Positions 1 to 10,812 of a DNA stretch of 64,000 nucleotides are shown here, piece after piece. Each line of letters opens with the position of its first letter. The first letter of the stretch is position 1. Where the stretch lies: NCBI RefSeq assembly GCF_000015285.1, contig NC_008709.1:4340001-4404000 (forward strand), written 5' to 3'. Source of the stretch: Psychromonas ingrahamii 37. Its GTDB lineage: Bacteria; Pseudomonadota; Gammaproteobacteria; Enterobacterales; Psychromonadaceae. Below the pieces are notes generated by a model. That model saw only the letters and a program-made list of their open reading frames with translations, had not been told where the DNA came from and did no database searches. Made by a program: the position numbers and the translations under genes.

Positions 1-111
1 TGATAAAAGTTCTAGTGCTTTTTCTACTGGAAGACCACGTACTTGATCTGCCACCAGGCGCGCTTTCTGAGCCGAAGAACGAGCATATAGATGTTTAGCT
101 AAAGCTTCCAT
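1..111 (-). CDS. rplV: 50S ribosomal protein L22, 5' part only
   Basis: The first 37 codons of L22, cut by the window edge. Translation from the ATG at 111 begins [20 protein letters not shown], which lines up with the E. coli L22 N-terminus as remembered ([20 protein letters not shown]). L22 binds 23S rRNA domains and lines the exit tunnel. It follows rpsS by 8 nt on the same strand, the usual S10-operon order, so rpsC and rplP would be expected beyond position 1. Confidence 0.95.
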
Positions 112-119
112 AATATCTC

Positions 120-398
120 CTATTTCTTCTTCGTTTTCTTATCCGAGGTGTGGCCTCGGTAAGTACGCGTTGGTGCAAATTCACCCAGTTTTTGACCAAC
201 CATTTCGTCAGTTACAAATACTGGTACGTGTTGACGCCCGTTATGGACAGCGATGGTCAAACCAATCATATCTGGAATGATCATTGAACGGCGAGACCAA
301 GTCTTAATCGGCTTCTTCTCTCCGCTTTCCATCGCTTTCTCTACCTTCTTCAGCAAGTGCAGGTCAATGAAGGGACCTTTCTTGAGAGAACGTGGCAT
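120..398 (-). CDS. rpsS: 30S ribosomal protein S19
   Basis: 92 residues, the normal length for S19. It begins [18 protein letters not shown] and has the family core [20 protein letters not shown] and the [12 protein letters not shown] segment, ending in a lysine-rich tail. S19 sits in the head of the 30S subunit and contacts S13 and the A-site tRNA region. It lies between rplB (14-nt gap) and rplV (8-nt gap), the conserved S10-operon order. Confidence 0.98.
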
Positions 399-412
399 GG
401 CGATACCTCTGC

Positions 413-1240
413 TTATTTCTTATTACGACGACGAACAATGTACTGATCAGTACCTTTGTTCTTACGAGTTTTGTAGCCTTTAGTTGGCATACCCCAAGGC
501 GAAACAGGGTGACGACCACCACTTGATTTACCTTCACCACCACCATGTGGGTGATCTACTGGGTTCATTACAACACCACGAACGGTAGGACGAACACCAC
601 GCCAACGCGTAGCACCTGCTTTACCTAATTGGCGTAGCATATGTTCTGCATTACCAACTTCACCGATTGTCGCACGACACTCAGTAGGGATCTTACGCAT
701 TTCACCACTACGTAAACGTAGAGTTACATAAGCACCATCACGAGCTACAATTTGGCTGTATGCGCCAGCTGAACGAGCAATTTGAGCTCCTTTAGCAGGT
801 TTCATCTCAACCGCGTGTACAGTTGTACCCACAGGGATATTACGCATCGGTAAGCAGTTGCCTACTTTGATTGATGCATCTTCACCAGATATGATTTGAT
901 CACCAGCAACCAAGCCCTTTGGAGCAAGGATATAGCGACGTTCACCATCAGAGTAAAGTACTAGTGCAATATTTGCGCTACGGTTTGGATCATATTCCAA
1001 ACGCTCTACTTTTGCCGGGATACCATCTTTATTACGTTTAAAATCAACAATACGGTAGTGTTGTTTATGACCACCACCGATGTGACGAACCGTAATACGA
1101 CCACCATTATTACGACCACCAGATTTAGATTTAGACTCTAAAAGTGCCGCGAATGGTTTACCTTTATGCAGATCGTTGTTTACCACTTTTACTAAGTGGC
1201 GACGACCTGGAGAGGTAGGCTTACATTTTACAATAGCCAT
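413..1240 (-). CDS. rplB: 50S ribosomal protein L2
   Basis: 275 residues (E. coli has 273). It begins [15 protein letters not shown]. The C-terminal part holds the universally conserved [20 protein letters not shown] stretch around residue 230, which contacts the peptidyl-transferase region. L2 binds 23S rRNA and helps subunit association. It is separated from rplW by 11 nt and from rpsS by 14 nt in the same transcript. Confidence 0.98.
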   Translation of the reverse strand: MAIVKCKPTSPGRRHLVKVVNNDLHKGKPFAALLESKSKSGGRNNGGRITVRHIGGGHKQHYRIVDFKRNKDGIPAKVERLEYDPNRSANIALVLYSDGERRYILAPKGLVAGDQIISGEDASIKVGNCLPMRNIPVGTTVHAVEMKPAKGAQIARSAGAYSQIVARDGAYVTLRLRSGEMRKIPTECRATIGEVGNAEHMLRQLGKAGATRWRGVRPTVRGVVMNPVDHPHGGGEGKSSGGRHPVSPWGMPTKGYKTRKNKGTDQYIVRRRNKK

Positions 1241-1251
1241 CTATAATTCCT

Positions 1252-1551
1252 CTATTCAGCGCCAGCGAAATCGATGTCTGCACCTTCAACTAGGCTAACG
1301 TATGCTTTTTTCCAGTCGCTACGGCGACCGACACGTTGACCTGTACGCTTGGTTTTACCCTTTACGTTCAGTGTGCGAACACCAGTAACTTCGACTTCAA
1401 ACAGTTTCTGAACTGCCGCTTTGATCTCTGCTTTAGTTGCAGTACCTGCAACCTTGAATACCATAGTATTATGGTTCTCAGCAGATAAAGTTCCCTTTTC
1501 AGAGATATGCGGGGCTAGTATAACTTGCAGTAAACGTGCTTCACTGATCAT
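1252..1551 (-). CDS. rplW: 50S ribosomal protein L23
   Basis: 99 residues with the family start region [20 protein letters not shown], the [17 protein letters not shown] loop and the basic [13 protein letters not shown] end. L23 forms the docking site for trigger factor and SRP at the ribosome exit tunnel. Its start overlaps the rplD stop by 4 nt (ATGA), implying translational coupling. Confidence 0.97.
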   Translation of the reverse strand: MISEARLLQVILAPHISEKGTLSAENHNTMVFKVAGTATKAEIKAAVQKLFEVEVTGVRTLNVKGKTKRTGQRVGRRSDWKKAYVSLVEGADIDFAGAE

Positions 1552-2153
1552 GTTAGGCTCTCCTCAATCTTTTTCACTGCAGCTGCAGTTACTAAAACTT
1601 TATCAAATGCGATTAGGCTTACTGGATCAATACCTTGAACATCACGAACATCTACTTTGTAAAGGTTACGCGCTGCTAAGAATAGATTTTCATCTAATTC
1701 TTCAGTAATGATTAGAACATCTTTCAGATCCAGTTCTTTTAATTTAGCTTTTAGCTCTTGAGTTTTCGGAGCTTCAACACTAAATTTTTCTACAACGATT
1801 AGACGATCCTGACGAACTAACTCAGAAAGGATACTTTTCACTGCGCCACGATACATTTTTTTGTTTACTTTTTGGCTGTGGTCCTGAGGACGTGCAGCAA
1901 AAGTAACACCACCACCAACCCAGATAGGGCTGCGGATTGTACCAGAACGAGCGCGACCAGTCCCCTTTTGACGCCATGGTTTTTTACCACCACCACTAAC
2001 ATCACTACGGGTTTTCTGAGCACGAGTACCTTGACGAGCACCAGCTGCATATGCAACGACTACCTGATGAACTAGGGCTTCGTTGAATTCACGTCCAAAG
2101 GTAGTTTCAGAAACTTCAAGAGCACTTTGTGCATCTTTCAATACCAATTCCAT
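1548..2153 (-). CDS. rplD: 50S ribosomal protein L4, also S10-operon autorepressor
   Basis: 201 residues from the ATG at 2153, matching E. coli length and its start [12 protein letters not shown]. An in-frame TTG two codons upstream is possible, but the GAGGAG ribosome-binding site is best spaced for the ATG. The internal loop [16 protein letters not shown] is the tunnel-lining, rRNA-binding extension. In E. coli L4 also binds the operon leader and represses both transcription and translation; a leader of the right length is present here, so the same control is inferred. Confidence 0.97.
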   Translation of the reverse strand: MELVLKDAQSALEVSETTFGREFNEALVHQVVVAYAAGARQGTRAQKTRSDVSGGGKKPWRQKGTGRARSGTIRSPIWVGGGVTFAARPQDHSQKVNKKMYRGAVKSILSELVRQDRLIVVEKFSVEAPKTQELKAKLKELDLKDVLIITEELDENLFLAARNLYKVDVRDVQGIDPVSLIAFDKVLVTAAAVKKIEESLT

Positions 2154-2167
2154 TATCAACTCCTCGG

Positions 2168-2806
2168 CTATGCTTTAACAGCAGGTTTAATGATTACGTC
2201 GCCATTCTTCGCACCAGCTACTGCACCTTTAACGAGCAGTAAATTGCGTTCAATGTCTACGCGAACAACTTCAAGGTTTTGAGTCGTAACACGCTCAGCA
2301 CCCATATGACCAGCCATCTTCTTGCCTTTAAATACGCGACCCGGAGTTTGACATTGGCCAATTGAACCTGGAGCACGATGGCTAACAGAGTTACCGTGAG
2401 TCGCGTCTTGCATAGAGAAATTCCAACGCTTAATAGCACCTTGGAAACCTTTACCTTTAGACTGACCAGTAACATCTACTTTATTAATTTCGTTGAAAAG
2501 CTCAACGCTTAGCTCAGCACCTACTTTGATATCTGCACCTTCGTTGTCAGCAAGAGTAAACTCCCACAGACCACGGCCAGCTTCTACACCTGCTTTCGCA
2601 AAGTGACCAGCTTCTGGCTTGTTTACACGGCTAGCTTTTTTCGAGCCAGCTGTTACTTGAAGAGCTTGGTAGCCATCAGTATCAAGCGTTTTCACTTGAG
2701 TAACACGATTAGGTGAACATTCAAGAACTGTAACTGGGATAGAAACACCATCTTCAGTGAAGACGCGAGTCATACCAACTTTACGACCTATGAGACCGAT
2801 TGTCAT
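2168..2806 (-). CDS. rplC: 50S ribosomal protein L3
   Basis: 212 residues, close to E. coli (209). It begins [20 protein letters not shown]. It carries [20 protein letters not shown] and [10 protein letters not shown], the loop reaching the peptidyl-transferase centre and bearing the glutamine that is methylated by PrmB in enterobacteria. L3 nucleates 50S assembly. It lies 15 nt after rpsJ and 14 nt before the chosen rplD start. Confidence 0.98.
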
Positions 2807-2821
2807 TGTGTCAACTCCTTT

Positions 2822-3302
<481 letters not shown>

Positions 3303-3308
3303 GCGAGC

Positions 3309-3336
3309 ATAATACAGTATTGGGGAATGAAAACAA
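3309..3336 (-). promoter_or_regulatory. Promoter of the S10 operon
   Basis: On the minus strand TTGTTT (3336-3331) and TATTAT (3314-3309) are separated by 16 bp, a good sigma70 pair. Initiation about 7 nt downstream gives a leader of about 169 nt, matching the known leader length of this operon. Confidence 0.65.
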
Positions 3337-3440
3337 GGTTTTATTGGTAGTTTTTTAAACAAATATCAAAAGAATCTTGCTGTTACCTTGGCTGGATATC
3401 GCTTATTCTTCATCCGATTAACAACAGAGCCACTCTTAGC

Positions 3441-3473
3441 TTGACAGTGACAGTCCCTGTCTGGGTATATACT
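3441..3473 (+). promoter_or_regulatory. Possible tmcA promoter
   Basis: A perfect TTGACA at 3441-3446 precedes TATATACT (3466-3473). The 19-21 bp spacing is long for sigma70. The spacer contains an inverted repeat (GACAGT..CCCTGTC), which could be an operator. Placement 44 nt before the tmcA start fits. Confidence 0.4.
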
Positions 3474-3516
3474 AACGATCAAATACACACTGTCACACAC
3501 ACATGGGGAGTTTTTC

Positions 3517-5571
3517 GTGCCGGCACTTTTATCTTTGCTTGACCATCTTAAAAATCATGCGACAATTCAAAATCATCGCCAATTATTGCGTCTGCAGGGC
3601 GACTTGAATTGGTGCTTTACCCTAACCCAAAAAATGATTGCTGAGCTGCAACTCCCCTATTTTTGGTGCGGCCCCAGCCCGATTACCAATAACTCTATTT
3701 CATACAAAGAAATTTTAGGGCAAGAAACATCATTACTTGTTATTAATGCTCACCCGGCTTTTGACGGCAATCAATTTGCTGCCGCTGAAGGTACCTTACG
3801 AGGAGGTGGATTATTAATTCTCTTAACACCGACAGATATTTCCTGTGATGATCTGTTTTACCAATATATAAGCGCACAATTACAACATTTTAACTTTCTC
3901 ACCCTGAAGCAGGGTCTTCCCTTACCCAACTTTACTCTCCCCCCTGCTAACAACTGCCCTGTTATCAATAAACAACCCGCGCTTAACCTCAGCGGACAAC
4001 ATAATGCAATTCAGGAAATCATTAAAACAGTGACGGGTCACCGCCGGAGACCACTGGTGTTAACAGCTGATAGAGGAAGGGGGAAATCAGCCGCTCTGGG
4101 GATCGCTGCCGCGCAACTATTAAGTGAATCCAGAGTTAAAAAAATTCTGGTCTGCGCGCCAAATAAGCAAGCGACCGCCACGCTGTTCAGACATGCAAAC
4201 TTAATCTTAAAACCAGCGCATGGACAAAGTGGCACCACAACAATAGACCAAGGCACTATTGAGTTTATTGCAGCAGATACCCTGCTTGATGAATATCCTC
4301 AATGTGATCTGTTAATTATTGATGAGGCGGCCGCAATACCCGTGCCCACATTAGAATCTTTAGTGATTCATTACTCGCGACTTGTTTTTGCCACTACGCT
4401 CCATGGTTATGAAGGCTCTGGAAGAGGATTTGCACTGCGTTTTCAAAAACGCTTAACGGAATTGGCTCCTCAATGGCGAAAGCTCCATCTGGACCAACCT
4501 ATTCGCTGGGCAAAAAATGATCCTCTTGAAGCTTTTACGCTGAGCAGTATTTGCTTAACGGAAGCCGTTGCACAACAGCCTGTTTATAAAGCACAACAGG
4601 CGCTTAGCTTTGAAAAACTGACTCCGGCAGAGTTATTAGCCGATAAAACATTATTACAAGCACTTTTTTCTTTATTGGTCTTGGCACACTATCAGACCAA
4701 ACCATCGGATCTTGAAAAATTACTTAATGACAGTTCAGTACATATTTTTATTGCCAGGCAACAAGGGCAAATACTCGGGGTTGCACTTATAAAGGAAGAA
4801 GGTAATTTTGACCACAATCTCTGCGAGCAAATATGGCGGGGATCGCGCCGCGTGCCTGGACACCTAATAGCTCAATCTTTAACTTTTCATAGCCGATTTC
4901 AGCTAGCGGCATCGAATTCTTATGCCAGAATACAACGGATAGCGATTCACCCTGACTGTCAGAATCGCGGTATAGGCAAACAATTTATAAACCACTTAAT
5001 TGGTTGGGCGAAAAAACAGGCCTTTGATCATCTGTGTGTCAGTTATGGCGTGACAGCTGATTTATTATCTTTCTGGCAAAAGCGCCACTTTGTCCCCTTA
5101 CGTATCGGTCTTAGTCAGGATGCAAGCAGCGGCACACATTCTCTGATAATGAATTTACCTCTTTCTAAAAGAGCGCATCTCTTACATCAATTAATTGTTC
5201 AACAATTCAGGCAACAACTGCCCACCCAATTAAGTCGACACCTGCAGCATTTAGATACGGAGGTGGTTTTAAAATTATTATTAAACAGCAGTAAAGTGCA
5301 ATCTGACCAGCCAAGCTTACTCAGTTATACGCAGGGCCATTTACCCTATGAGTTTATTGAACACGATCTGATAGATTTAATGTTAAACTGCGATTTAACC
5401 GGTTTAAGCAAAGCACAACAATGTCTGGCTATCCAGAAAATCTTACAAAATAATAGTTGGGCAGAGATTTGCAGAAAAAATAATTTAACAGGCAAAAAAC
5501 AAGCCCAATATATTCTAAAAGAAACCATCAAACAGTTAACCACTAACGTTACCAAAAGAGGAAATCAATGA
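3517..5571 (+). CDS. tmcA: tRNA(Met) cytidine acetyltransferase TmcA
   Basis: 684 residues. TmcA uses acetyl-CoA and ATP to form N4-acetylcytidine at the wobble base of elongator tRNA(Met). Domain order seen: an N-terminal domain, a helicase-like ATPase with Walker A TADRGRGKSAALG (about residue 185) and Walker B LLIIDEAAAIPVP (about 265), then a GNAT acetyltransferase core with IAIHPDCQNRGIGKQFI (about 485). The E. coli protein is 671 residues. GTG is chosen as start because GGGGAG lies 6 nt upstream and no better ATG exists. Its stop overlaps the rsuA start by 4 nt (ATGA). Confidence 0.96.
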   Translation: MPALLSLLDHLKNHATIQNHRQLLRLQGDLNWCFTLTQKMIAELQLPYFWCGPSPITNNSISYKEILGQETSLLVINAHPAFDGNQFAAAEGTLRGGGLLILLTPTDISCDDLFYQYISAQLQHFNFLTLKQGLPLPNFTLPPANNCPVINKQPALNLSGQHNAIQEIIKTVTGHRRRPLVLTADRGRGKSAALGIAAAQLLSESRVKKILVCAPNKQATATLFRHANLILKPAHGQSGTTTIDQGTIEFIAADTLLDEYPQCDLLIIDEAAAIPVPTLESLVIHYSRLVFATTLHGYEGSGRGFALRFQKRLTELAPQWRKLHLDQPIRWAKNDPLEAFTLSSICLTEAVAQQPVYKAQQALSFEKLTPAELLADKTLLQALFSLLVLAHYQTKPSDLEKLLNDSSVHIFIARQQGQILGVALIKEEGNFDHNLCEQIWRGSRRVPGHLIAQSLTFHSRFQLAASNSYARIQRIAIHPDCQNRGIGKQFINHLIGWAKKQAFDHLCVSYGVTADLLSFWQKRHFVPLRIGLSQDASSGTHSLIMNLPLSKRAHLLHQLIVQQFRQQLPTQLSRHLQHLDTEVVLKLLLNSSKVQSDQPSLLSYTQGHLPYEFIEHDLIDLMLNCDLTGLSKAQQCLAIQKILQNNSWAEICRKNNLTGKKQAQYILKETIKQLTTNVTKRGNQ

Positions 5572-6260
5572 GATTAGATAAATACATTTGTGAGTCTACC
5601 ACTATGACCAGAAGCCAGGCTAAAAAGGTCATTATCCAGGGACGTATAACAAGCGACGGCACTGTCATGCGTAATACGGGTTATAAAGTATTAGAGAATA
5701 CACCAATCTGTTTTGATGGTAACTTAATTAATGTCCGTGGCACACGTTATATTATGCTTAACAAACCGAAAGATTTTATCTGCTCAACTGTTGATGAACA
5801 GTTCCCCAGTATTATTAATTTAATAAAAGTTGATAAACCTGATCAGCTCTGTATTGCAGGTCGACTCGACGCCGATACAACGGGTTTAGCACTGATTACC
5901 GATGATGGGCAATGGTCTCACAAAATCACCAGCCCGCGCAGAAATTGCAGTAAACGCTATCGCGCCACACTTGCCCAACCCGTTGAACAAAATGCAGTTA
6001 CTTTGTTTAAAGAAGGAATACAACTGAAAAGTGAAAATGTCCCCTGCTTACCTGCAACATTAGAAATTTTAACGGACAATGAAGTTTTACTGACCATTCA
6101 TGAAGGTAAATACCATCAGGTAAAACGCATGTTTGCCGCTATTGGTAATCTGGTAGTCGAACTGCACCGCGAGCAGATTGGTGAAATTAAGTTAGATACA
6201 GATCTTAAATTAGGCGAATGGCGTTATTTAACCACCGATGAAGTTAACTCGGTTAAATAA
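5568..6260 (+). CDS. rsuA: 16S rRNA pseudouridine(516) synthase RsuA
   Basis: 230 residues. An N-terminal S4 RNA-binding domain (MRLDKYICESTTMTRSQAKK) is followed by the RsuA/RluBEF catalytic domain with AGRLDADTTGLALITDDGQW, in which the Asp after GRLD is the catalytic one. GKYHQVKRMFAAIGN and VVELHREQIG near the end match E. coli RsuA better than RluB, RluE or RluF. It is translationally coupled to tmcA, so two RNA-modification enzymes are made together. Confidence 0.9.
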   Translation: MRLDKYICESTTMTRSQAKKVIIQGRITSDGTVMRNTGYKVLENTPICFDGNLINVRGTRYIMLNKPKDFICSTVDEQFPSIINLIKVDKPDQLCIAGRLDADTTGLALITDDGQWSHKITSPRRNCSKRYRATLAQPVEQNAVTLFKEGIQLKSENVPCLPATLEILTDNEVLLTIHEGKYHQVKRMFAAIGNLVVELHREQIGEIKLDTDLKLGEWRYLTTDEVNSVK

Positions 6261-6280
6261 ACGAATAGCATTCTTTGATT

Positions 6281-6307
6281 AGGAACGATAATAGTATTGT
6301 CGTTCCT
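6281..6307 (+). terminator. Hairpin after rsuA, weak terminator candidate
   Basis: AGGAACGA (6281-6288) pairs with TCGTTCCT (6300-6307), extendable inward to a 12-bp stem. No T-tract follows, so factor-independent termination is doubtful. The same sequence, worn down, forms the body of each downstream 86-bp repeat unit, so this copy is probably the ancestral one. Confidence 0.35.
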
Positions 6308-6340
6308 GCAACGAAAACTAATCAATCGCTAGGAAAAAAG

Positions 6341-6684
6341 ATGAACTATCAAGCAGCAGTTTTTGACCGGGAACCGTTTATATTGTCATTCCAACGGCTC
6401 AAACTGATCAATCACTAGGAAAAAAGATGAACTATCAAGCAGCAGTTTTTGACCGGGAACCGTTTATATTGTCATTCCAACTGCTCAAACTAGTCAATCA
6501 CTAGGAAAAAAGATGAACTATCAAGCAGCAGTTTTTGACCGGGAACCGTTTATATTGTCATTCCAACTGCTTAAACTAATCAATCACTAGGAAAAAAGAT
6601 GAACTATCAAGCAGCAGTCTTTGACCGGGAACCGTTTATATTGTCATTCCAACTGCTTAAACTAATCAATCACTAGGAAAAAAG
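6341..6684 (+). repeat. Four exact-period 86-bp tandem repeats, each a 25-codon mini-ORF with its own RBS
   Basis: Copies start at the ATGs at 6341, 6427, 6513 and 6599, and the fifth start (6685) is the HAD gene itself. Each unit encodes a 25-residue peptide beginning MNYQAAVFDREPF, ends in TAG, then supplies AGGAAAAAAG and the next ATG. The first nine residues equal those of the HAD protein, so the unit is a duplicated promoter-proximal segment fused to older leader sequence. The units differ by only a few substitutions. Whether the peptides are made is unknown; if transcribed, all five starts have the same ribosome-binding site. Confidence 0.9.
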
Positions 6685-7353
6685 ATGAATTATCAAGCAG
6701 CAGTTTTTGATATGGACGGTTTATTATTGGATACCGAAAGAGTATGCCAAAAGGCATTTCAGGATGCCTGCCGTCACTTGTCGTTACCCATATTAAATGA
6801 GACTTATTTAAAAATAATCGGCACTAACGCCTTAAGTATCAAAAAGATTATTACCGCAGGTTATGGCCCTGAGCTTGATTATGAGAGTTTGCGCGTTGAG
6901 TGGATGAAACGTTACCATGCGGTGGTTGATTTCCAGGCCATTCCCGTTAAGGAGGGGGTCATTGCTTTACTCGACTGGTTACAAGAGCAGTCCATTCCGA
7001 TGGCGGTTGCCACCTCAAGCGAGAAGGACGTCGCATTAACTAAATTAAAATTATCTGGGTTAGAGGGGTATTTTCAGCAGTTAAGCACCGGATGTGAAGT
7101 CACTCACAGTAAACCTCACCCGGAGATATTTTTACTGGCGGCAAAACGCTTAAATACCGATCCCACGGCTTGTTTGGCTTTTGAAGACTCAAATCATGGT
7201 GTTCGGGCAGCCGTGAATGCTGGCATGCATGTTTTTCAGGTGCCGGATCTGGTTACTCCCTGCCCAGAAACGCTGGCTTTAGGGCATCAAGTTAAGCCTT
7301 CATTAAGTGATGTTTTGTCCCGTCTGCAAAATGCTCAGCAAGAAAATCAATAA
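6685..7353 (+). CDS. HAD-superfamily phosphatase (beta-phosphoglucomutase-like)
   Basis: 222 residues. HAD motif I is AVFDMDGLLLDTE (residues 6-18, nucleophile Asp9, acid Asp11). Motif II is AVATSSEKD (Ser/Thr, about 109), motif III is the lysine of HSKPHPEIF (about 142), and motif IV is AFEDSNHGVRAA (about 166). The helical cap lies between motifs I and II, as in the YniC/beta-PGM group of sugar-phosphate phosphatases. The exact substrate cannot be read from the sequence. The 3' end overlaps the convergent LysR gene by 62 nt. Its 5' end is the source of the tandem mini-ORFs upstream. Confidence 0.85.
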   Translation: MNYQAAVFDMDGLLLDTERVCQKAFQDACRHLSLPILNETYLKIIGTNALSIKKIITAGYGPELDYESLRVEWMKRYHAVVDFQAIPVKEGVIALLDWLQEQSIPMAVATSSEKDVALTKLKLSGLEGYFQQLSTGCEVTHSKPHPEIFLLAAKRLNTDPTACLAFEDSNHGVRAAVNAGMHVFQVPDLVTPCPETLALGHQVKPSLSDVLSRLQNAQQENQ

Positions 7354-8188
7354 GCAAACGAATTTTTGGGGATAAATAACGATTTTGCGGGTAAACCGCC
7401 CATATCCCCTCCTCAGCAACCCGGACATTGTTTAATAAAGAAATTAATTTGCCTGAATTAATATGCTCCTGCAGATAATAATCAGGCAGCTGAATAATAC
7501 CAATATTTTTCAGCGCAGCATCCACTAGCCCAAAGCCACTATTACAACGCAGATTCCCCCGCACACGAATATTTTTTTCTTTGCCCTGTTCAGTAAAATG
7601 CCAATAATCACGCGTGCCTAATAAACAATTGTGCTGCACTAATTCAGATAATGAGTGTGGTTCACCAAATTTTTTAAGGTACTCAGGTGATGCGCACACA
7701 AAATTTTCACGTGCCGCTAATTTTTTGGCGACTAAACTCGAATCCGGTAAGTCACCGAGGCGAATGGCTAAATCAAATCCGCCATCAACTAAATCAACGC
7801 GCTGATTAGTCAGCTCGCAGGTCACTTGGATCCTCTCATAACGGCACAAAAAATCGTTAATTAACGGCAGAATTTTTTGTTCTCCATAAGTAATAGGGGC
7901 TGAGAGTTTAATATGCCCCTGTGGTTTAGCCTGTAAACTGCTAATTGCCTGCTCCGCAGCTGCCAACCCCTCTAATACATTATGGCAATGCTGATAGAAA
8001 ATCTGCCCCTCTTGCGTCACTGAAACATGACGTGTAGTGCGGTAGAGCAGCCTGACATTCAACCTTTTTTCTAATGCGTTAATTTGTCTGCTGACCTGCG
8101 CGGTCGAAATCTTCAATTTTTTACCCGCCAGGGTAAAGCTGTGCATCTCTGCGACCGCAACAAACTCATTAATACCCTGCCATTGCAT
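7292..8188 (-). CDS. LysR-family transcriptional regulator
   Basis: 298 residues. The N-terminal winged helix has the typical FTLAGKKLKISTAQVSRQIN helix-turn-helix (about residues 18-37), followed by the linker helix and the substrate-binding domain. It is divergent from adhC-fghA across 175 bp, the arrangement of LysR activators next to formaldehyde detoxification genes in many gammaproteobacteria, so control of adhC is inferred. Its 3' end runs 62 nt into the HAD gene on the other strand. Confidence 0.9.
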   Translation of the reverse strand: MQWQGINEFVAVAEMHSFTLAGKKLKISTAQVSRQINALEKRLNVRLLYRTTRHVSVTQEGQIFYQHCHNVLEGLAAAEQAISSLQAKPQGHIKLSAPITYGEQKILPLINDFLCRYERIQVTCELTNQRVDLVDGGFDLAIRLGDLPDSSLVAKKLAARENFVCASPEYLKKFGEPHSLSELVQHNCLLGTRDYWHFTEQGKEKNIRVRGNLRCNSGFGLVDAALKNIGIIQLPDYYLQEHINSGKLISLLNNVRVAEEGIWAVYPQNRYLSPKIRLLIDFLAEHFADGTKHHLMKA

Positions 8189-8207
8189 ATTGTTACCACA
8201 CAGTAAA

Positions 8208-9494
<1,287 letters not shown>

Positions 9495-9549
9495 TCTCAT
9501 TTCGGAATAAGCAACACAACTGAGGTTAAATAACCATCCTGATATTAAT

Positions 9550-9578
9550 CGTTTCTAAATTTTTAGAAACGGTTTTTT
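9550..9578 (+). terminator. Intrinsic terminator between adhC and fghA
   Basis: CGTTTCTAAA (9550-9559) pairs with TTTAGAAACG (9562-9571), followed by G and six T. It ends only 18 nt before the fghA ATG, so fghA is either expressed by partial read-through at a lower level or needs a promoter inside the 3' end of adhC. Confidence 0.8.
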
Positions 9579-9595
9579 AACAATCTGGGAAAATC

Positions 9596-10447
9596 ATGAG
9601 CATAGAAAATATTAGCACCAATAAAGTATTTGATGGCTGGCATAAACAATATAACCATCAATCACAGACACTTAATTGTAAAATGCGTTTTGCGATTTAT
9701 TTACCACCGCAAGCCGCTAATGGAAAAAAAGTACCCGTTATGTACTGGTTATCCGGCTTAACCTGCACCGATGAAAATTTTATGCAAAAAGCAAGCGCAC
9801 TTAAGTTGGCTGCCGAATTGGGGATCGCTATTGTAGCCCCCGATACCAGTCCGCGCGGAGAAGGTGTCGCAGATGATCCAGAACAAGCTTATGATCTTGG
9901 TTTAGGGGCGGGCTTTTATGTTAATGCCACGCAGGCGCCATGGAATAAACATTATCAGATGTATGATTATGTGGTCAATGAGTTACCGGGGATCATCGAA
10001 AATCATTTTCCGGTCAATAAACAGCGGGTTATTAGCGGTCATTCAATGGGCGGACATGGCGCATTAATGATTGCACTGCGTAATCCTAGTCTCTATCAAT
10101 CGGCGACTGCCTTTAGTCCCGTTAGTAACCCAGTCAATTGCCCTTGGGGGAAAAAAGCATTTAGCGCGTATCTTGGTGCCGATTCAAAAAAATGGTTACA
10201 ATACGATACCTGTGAATTAATCGCTTTAGCGCAACAAAAAATCCCGATGTTAGTTGATCAGGGTGAGAATGATAATTTTTTAGAAGAGCAGCTAAAACCC
10301 CATAGTTTAGTGGTAGCCGCCAGCAGCAATCATTATCCATTGAGTTTAAATATGCGCCAGGGTTACGACCATAGTTATTATTTTATTGCCAGTTTCATTG
10401 AGACACATCTTTATTTTCACGCGGCTAATTTAGGCTTAACTGAATAA
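9596..10447 (+). CDS. fghA: S-formylglutathione hydrolase
   Basis: 283 residues. An esterase-D-type alpha/beta hydrolase that splits S-formylglutathione to formate and glutathione, completing the AdhC pathway. The nucleophile elbow is SGHSMGGHGAL (Ser about 150). PVMYWLSGLTCTDENF (about residue 47) and the histidine of GYDHSYYF (about 262) complete the pattern. GGGA lies 5 nt before the ATG. Cytoplasmic, no signal peptide. Confidence 0.95.
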   Translation: MSIENISTNKVFDGWHKQYNHQSQTLNCKMRFAIYLPPQAANGKKVPVMYWLSGLTCTDENFMQKASALKLAAELGIAIVAPDTSPRGEGVADDPEQAYDLGLGAGFYVNATQAPWNKHYQMYDYVVNELPGIIENHFPVNKQRVISGHSMGGHGALMIALRNPSLYQSATAFSPVSNPVNCPWGKKAFSAYLGADSKKWLQYDTCELIALAQQKIPMLVDQGENDNFLEEQLKPHSLVVAASSNHYPLSLNMRQGYDHSYYFIASFIETHLYFHAANLGLTE

Positions 10448-10471
10448 AATCATGTTAACGGCAAACAGCTT

Positions 10472-10781
10472 ATACCAAAAGAATTAATGAAGTGATCAAT
10501 GATTGCGAAGGAAAAATAAGCACTAATAAGGCGTGAGTTGCATTCGATCGTTACTCTTCTTCACAAAATGGTATGGAACAATTTTGAACAGCTTTAGCTG
10601 GCCACAAAGTGGAGAAGAACAGGATGCTCTGAATACACAAAATAGTAGGGAACGATTTTGAACAGCTTCAGCTGGCGACGAAGTGGTGAAGAACGGGATG
10701 TTCTGAATAAAACCCACAACGCAGTTAGGGATGATTTTAACCAGCAAGGCTGATTATCTTTTTAGTTCTTTTGGTATTATT
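10472..10781. mobile_element. Non-autonomous MITE-like repeat element with 12-bp terminal inverted repeats
   Basis: The left end ATACCAAAAGAA (10472-10483) is the exact reverse complement of TTCTTTTGGTAT at the right end (10767-10778). Inside are three diverged tandem segments of 74-80 bp starting near 10575, 10649 and 10729, each with GGAACRATTTTGAACAGC-like sequence. A 74-codon reading frame on the minus strand has no family features. It fills the fghA-VOC spacer. No target-site duplication could be confirmed by eye. Confidence 0.6.
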
Positions 10782-10812
10782 GAGGAGCCCTTATTGTAAT
10801 TCGGGCCCTGGT

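Noticed and set aside
10523-10747. 74-codon ORF on the minus strand inside the repeat element
   Set aside because: Its repeated segments follow the DNA repeats, and it has no RBS or family pattern.
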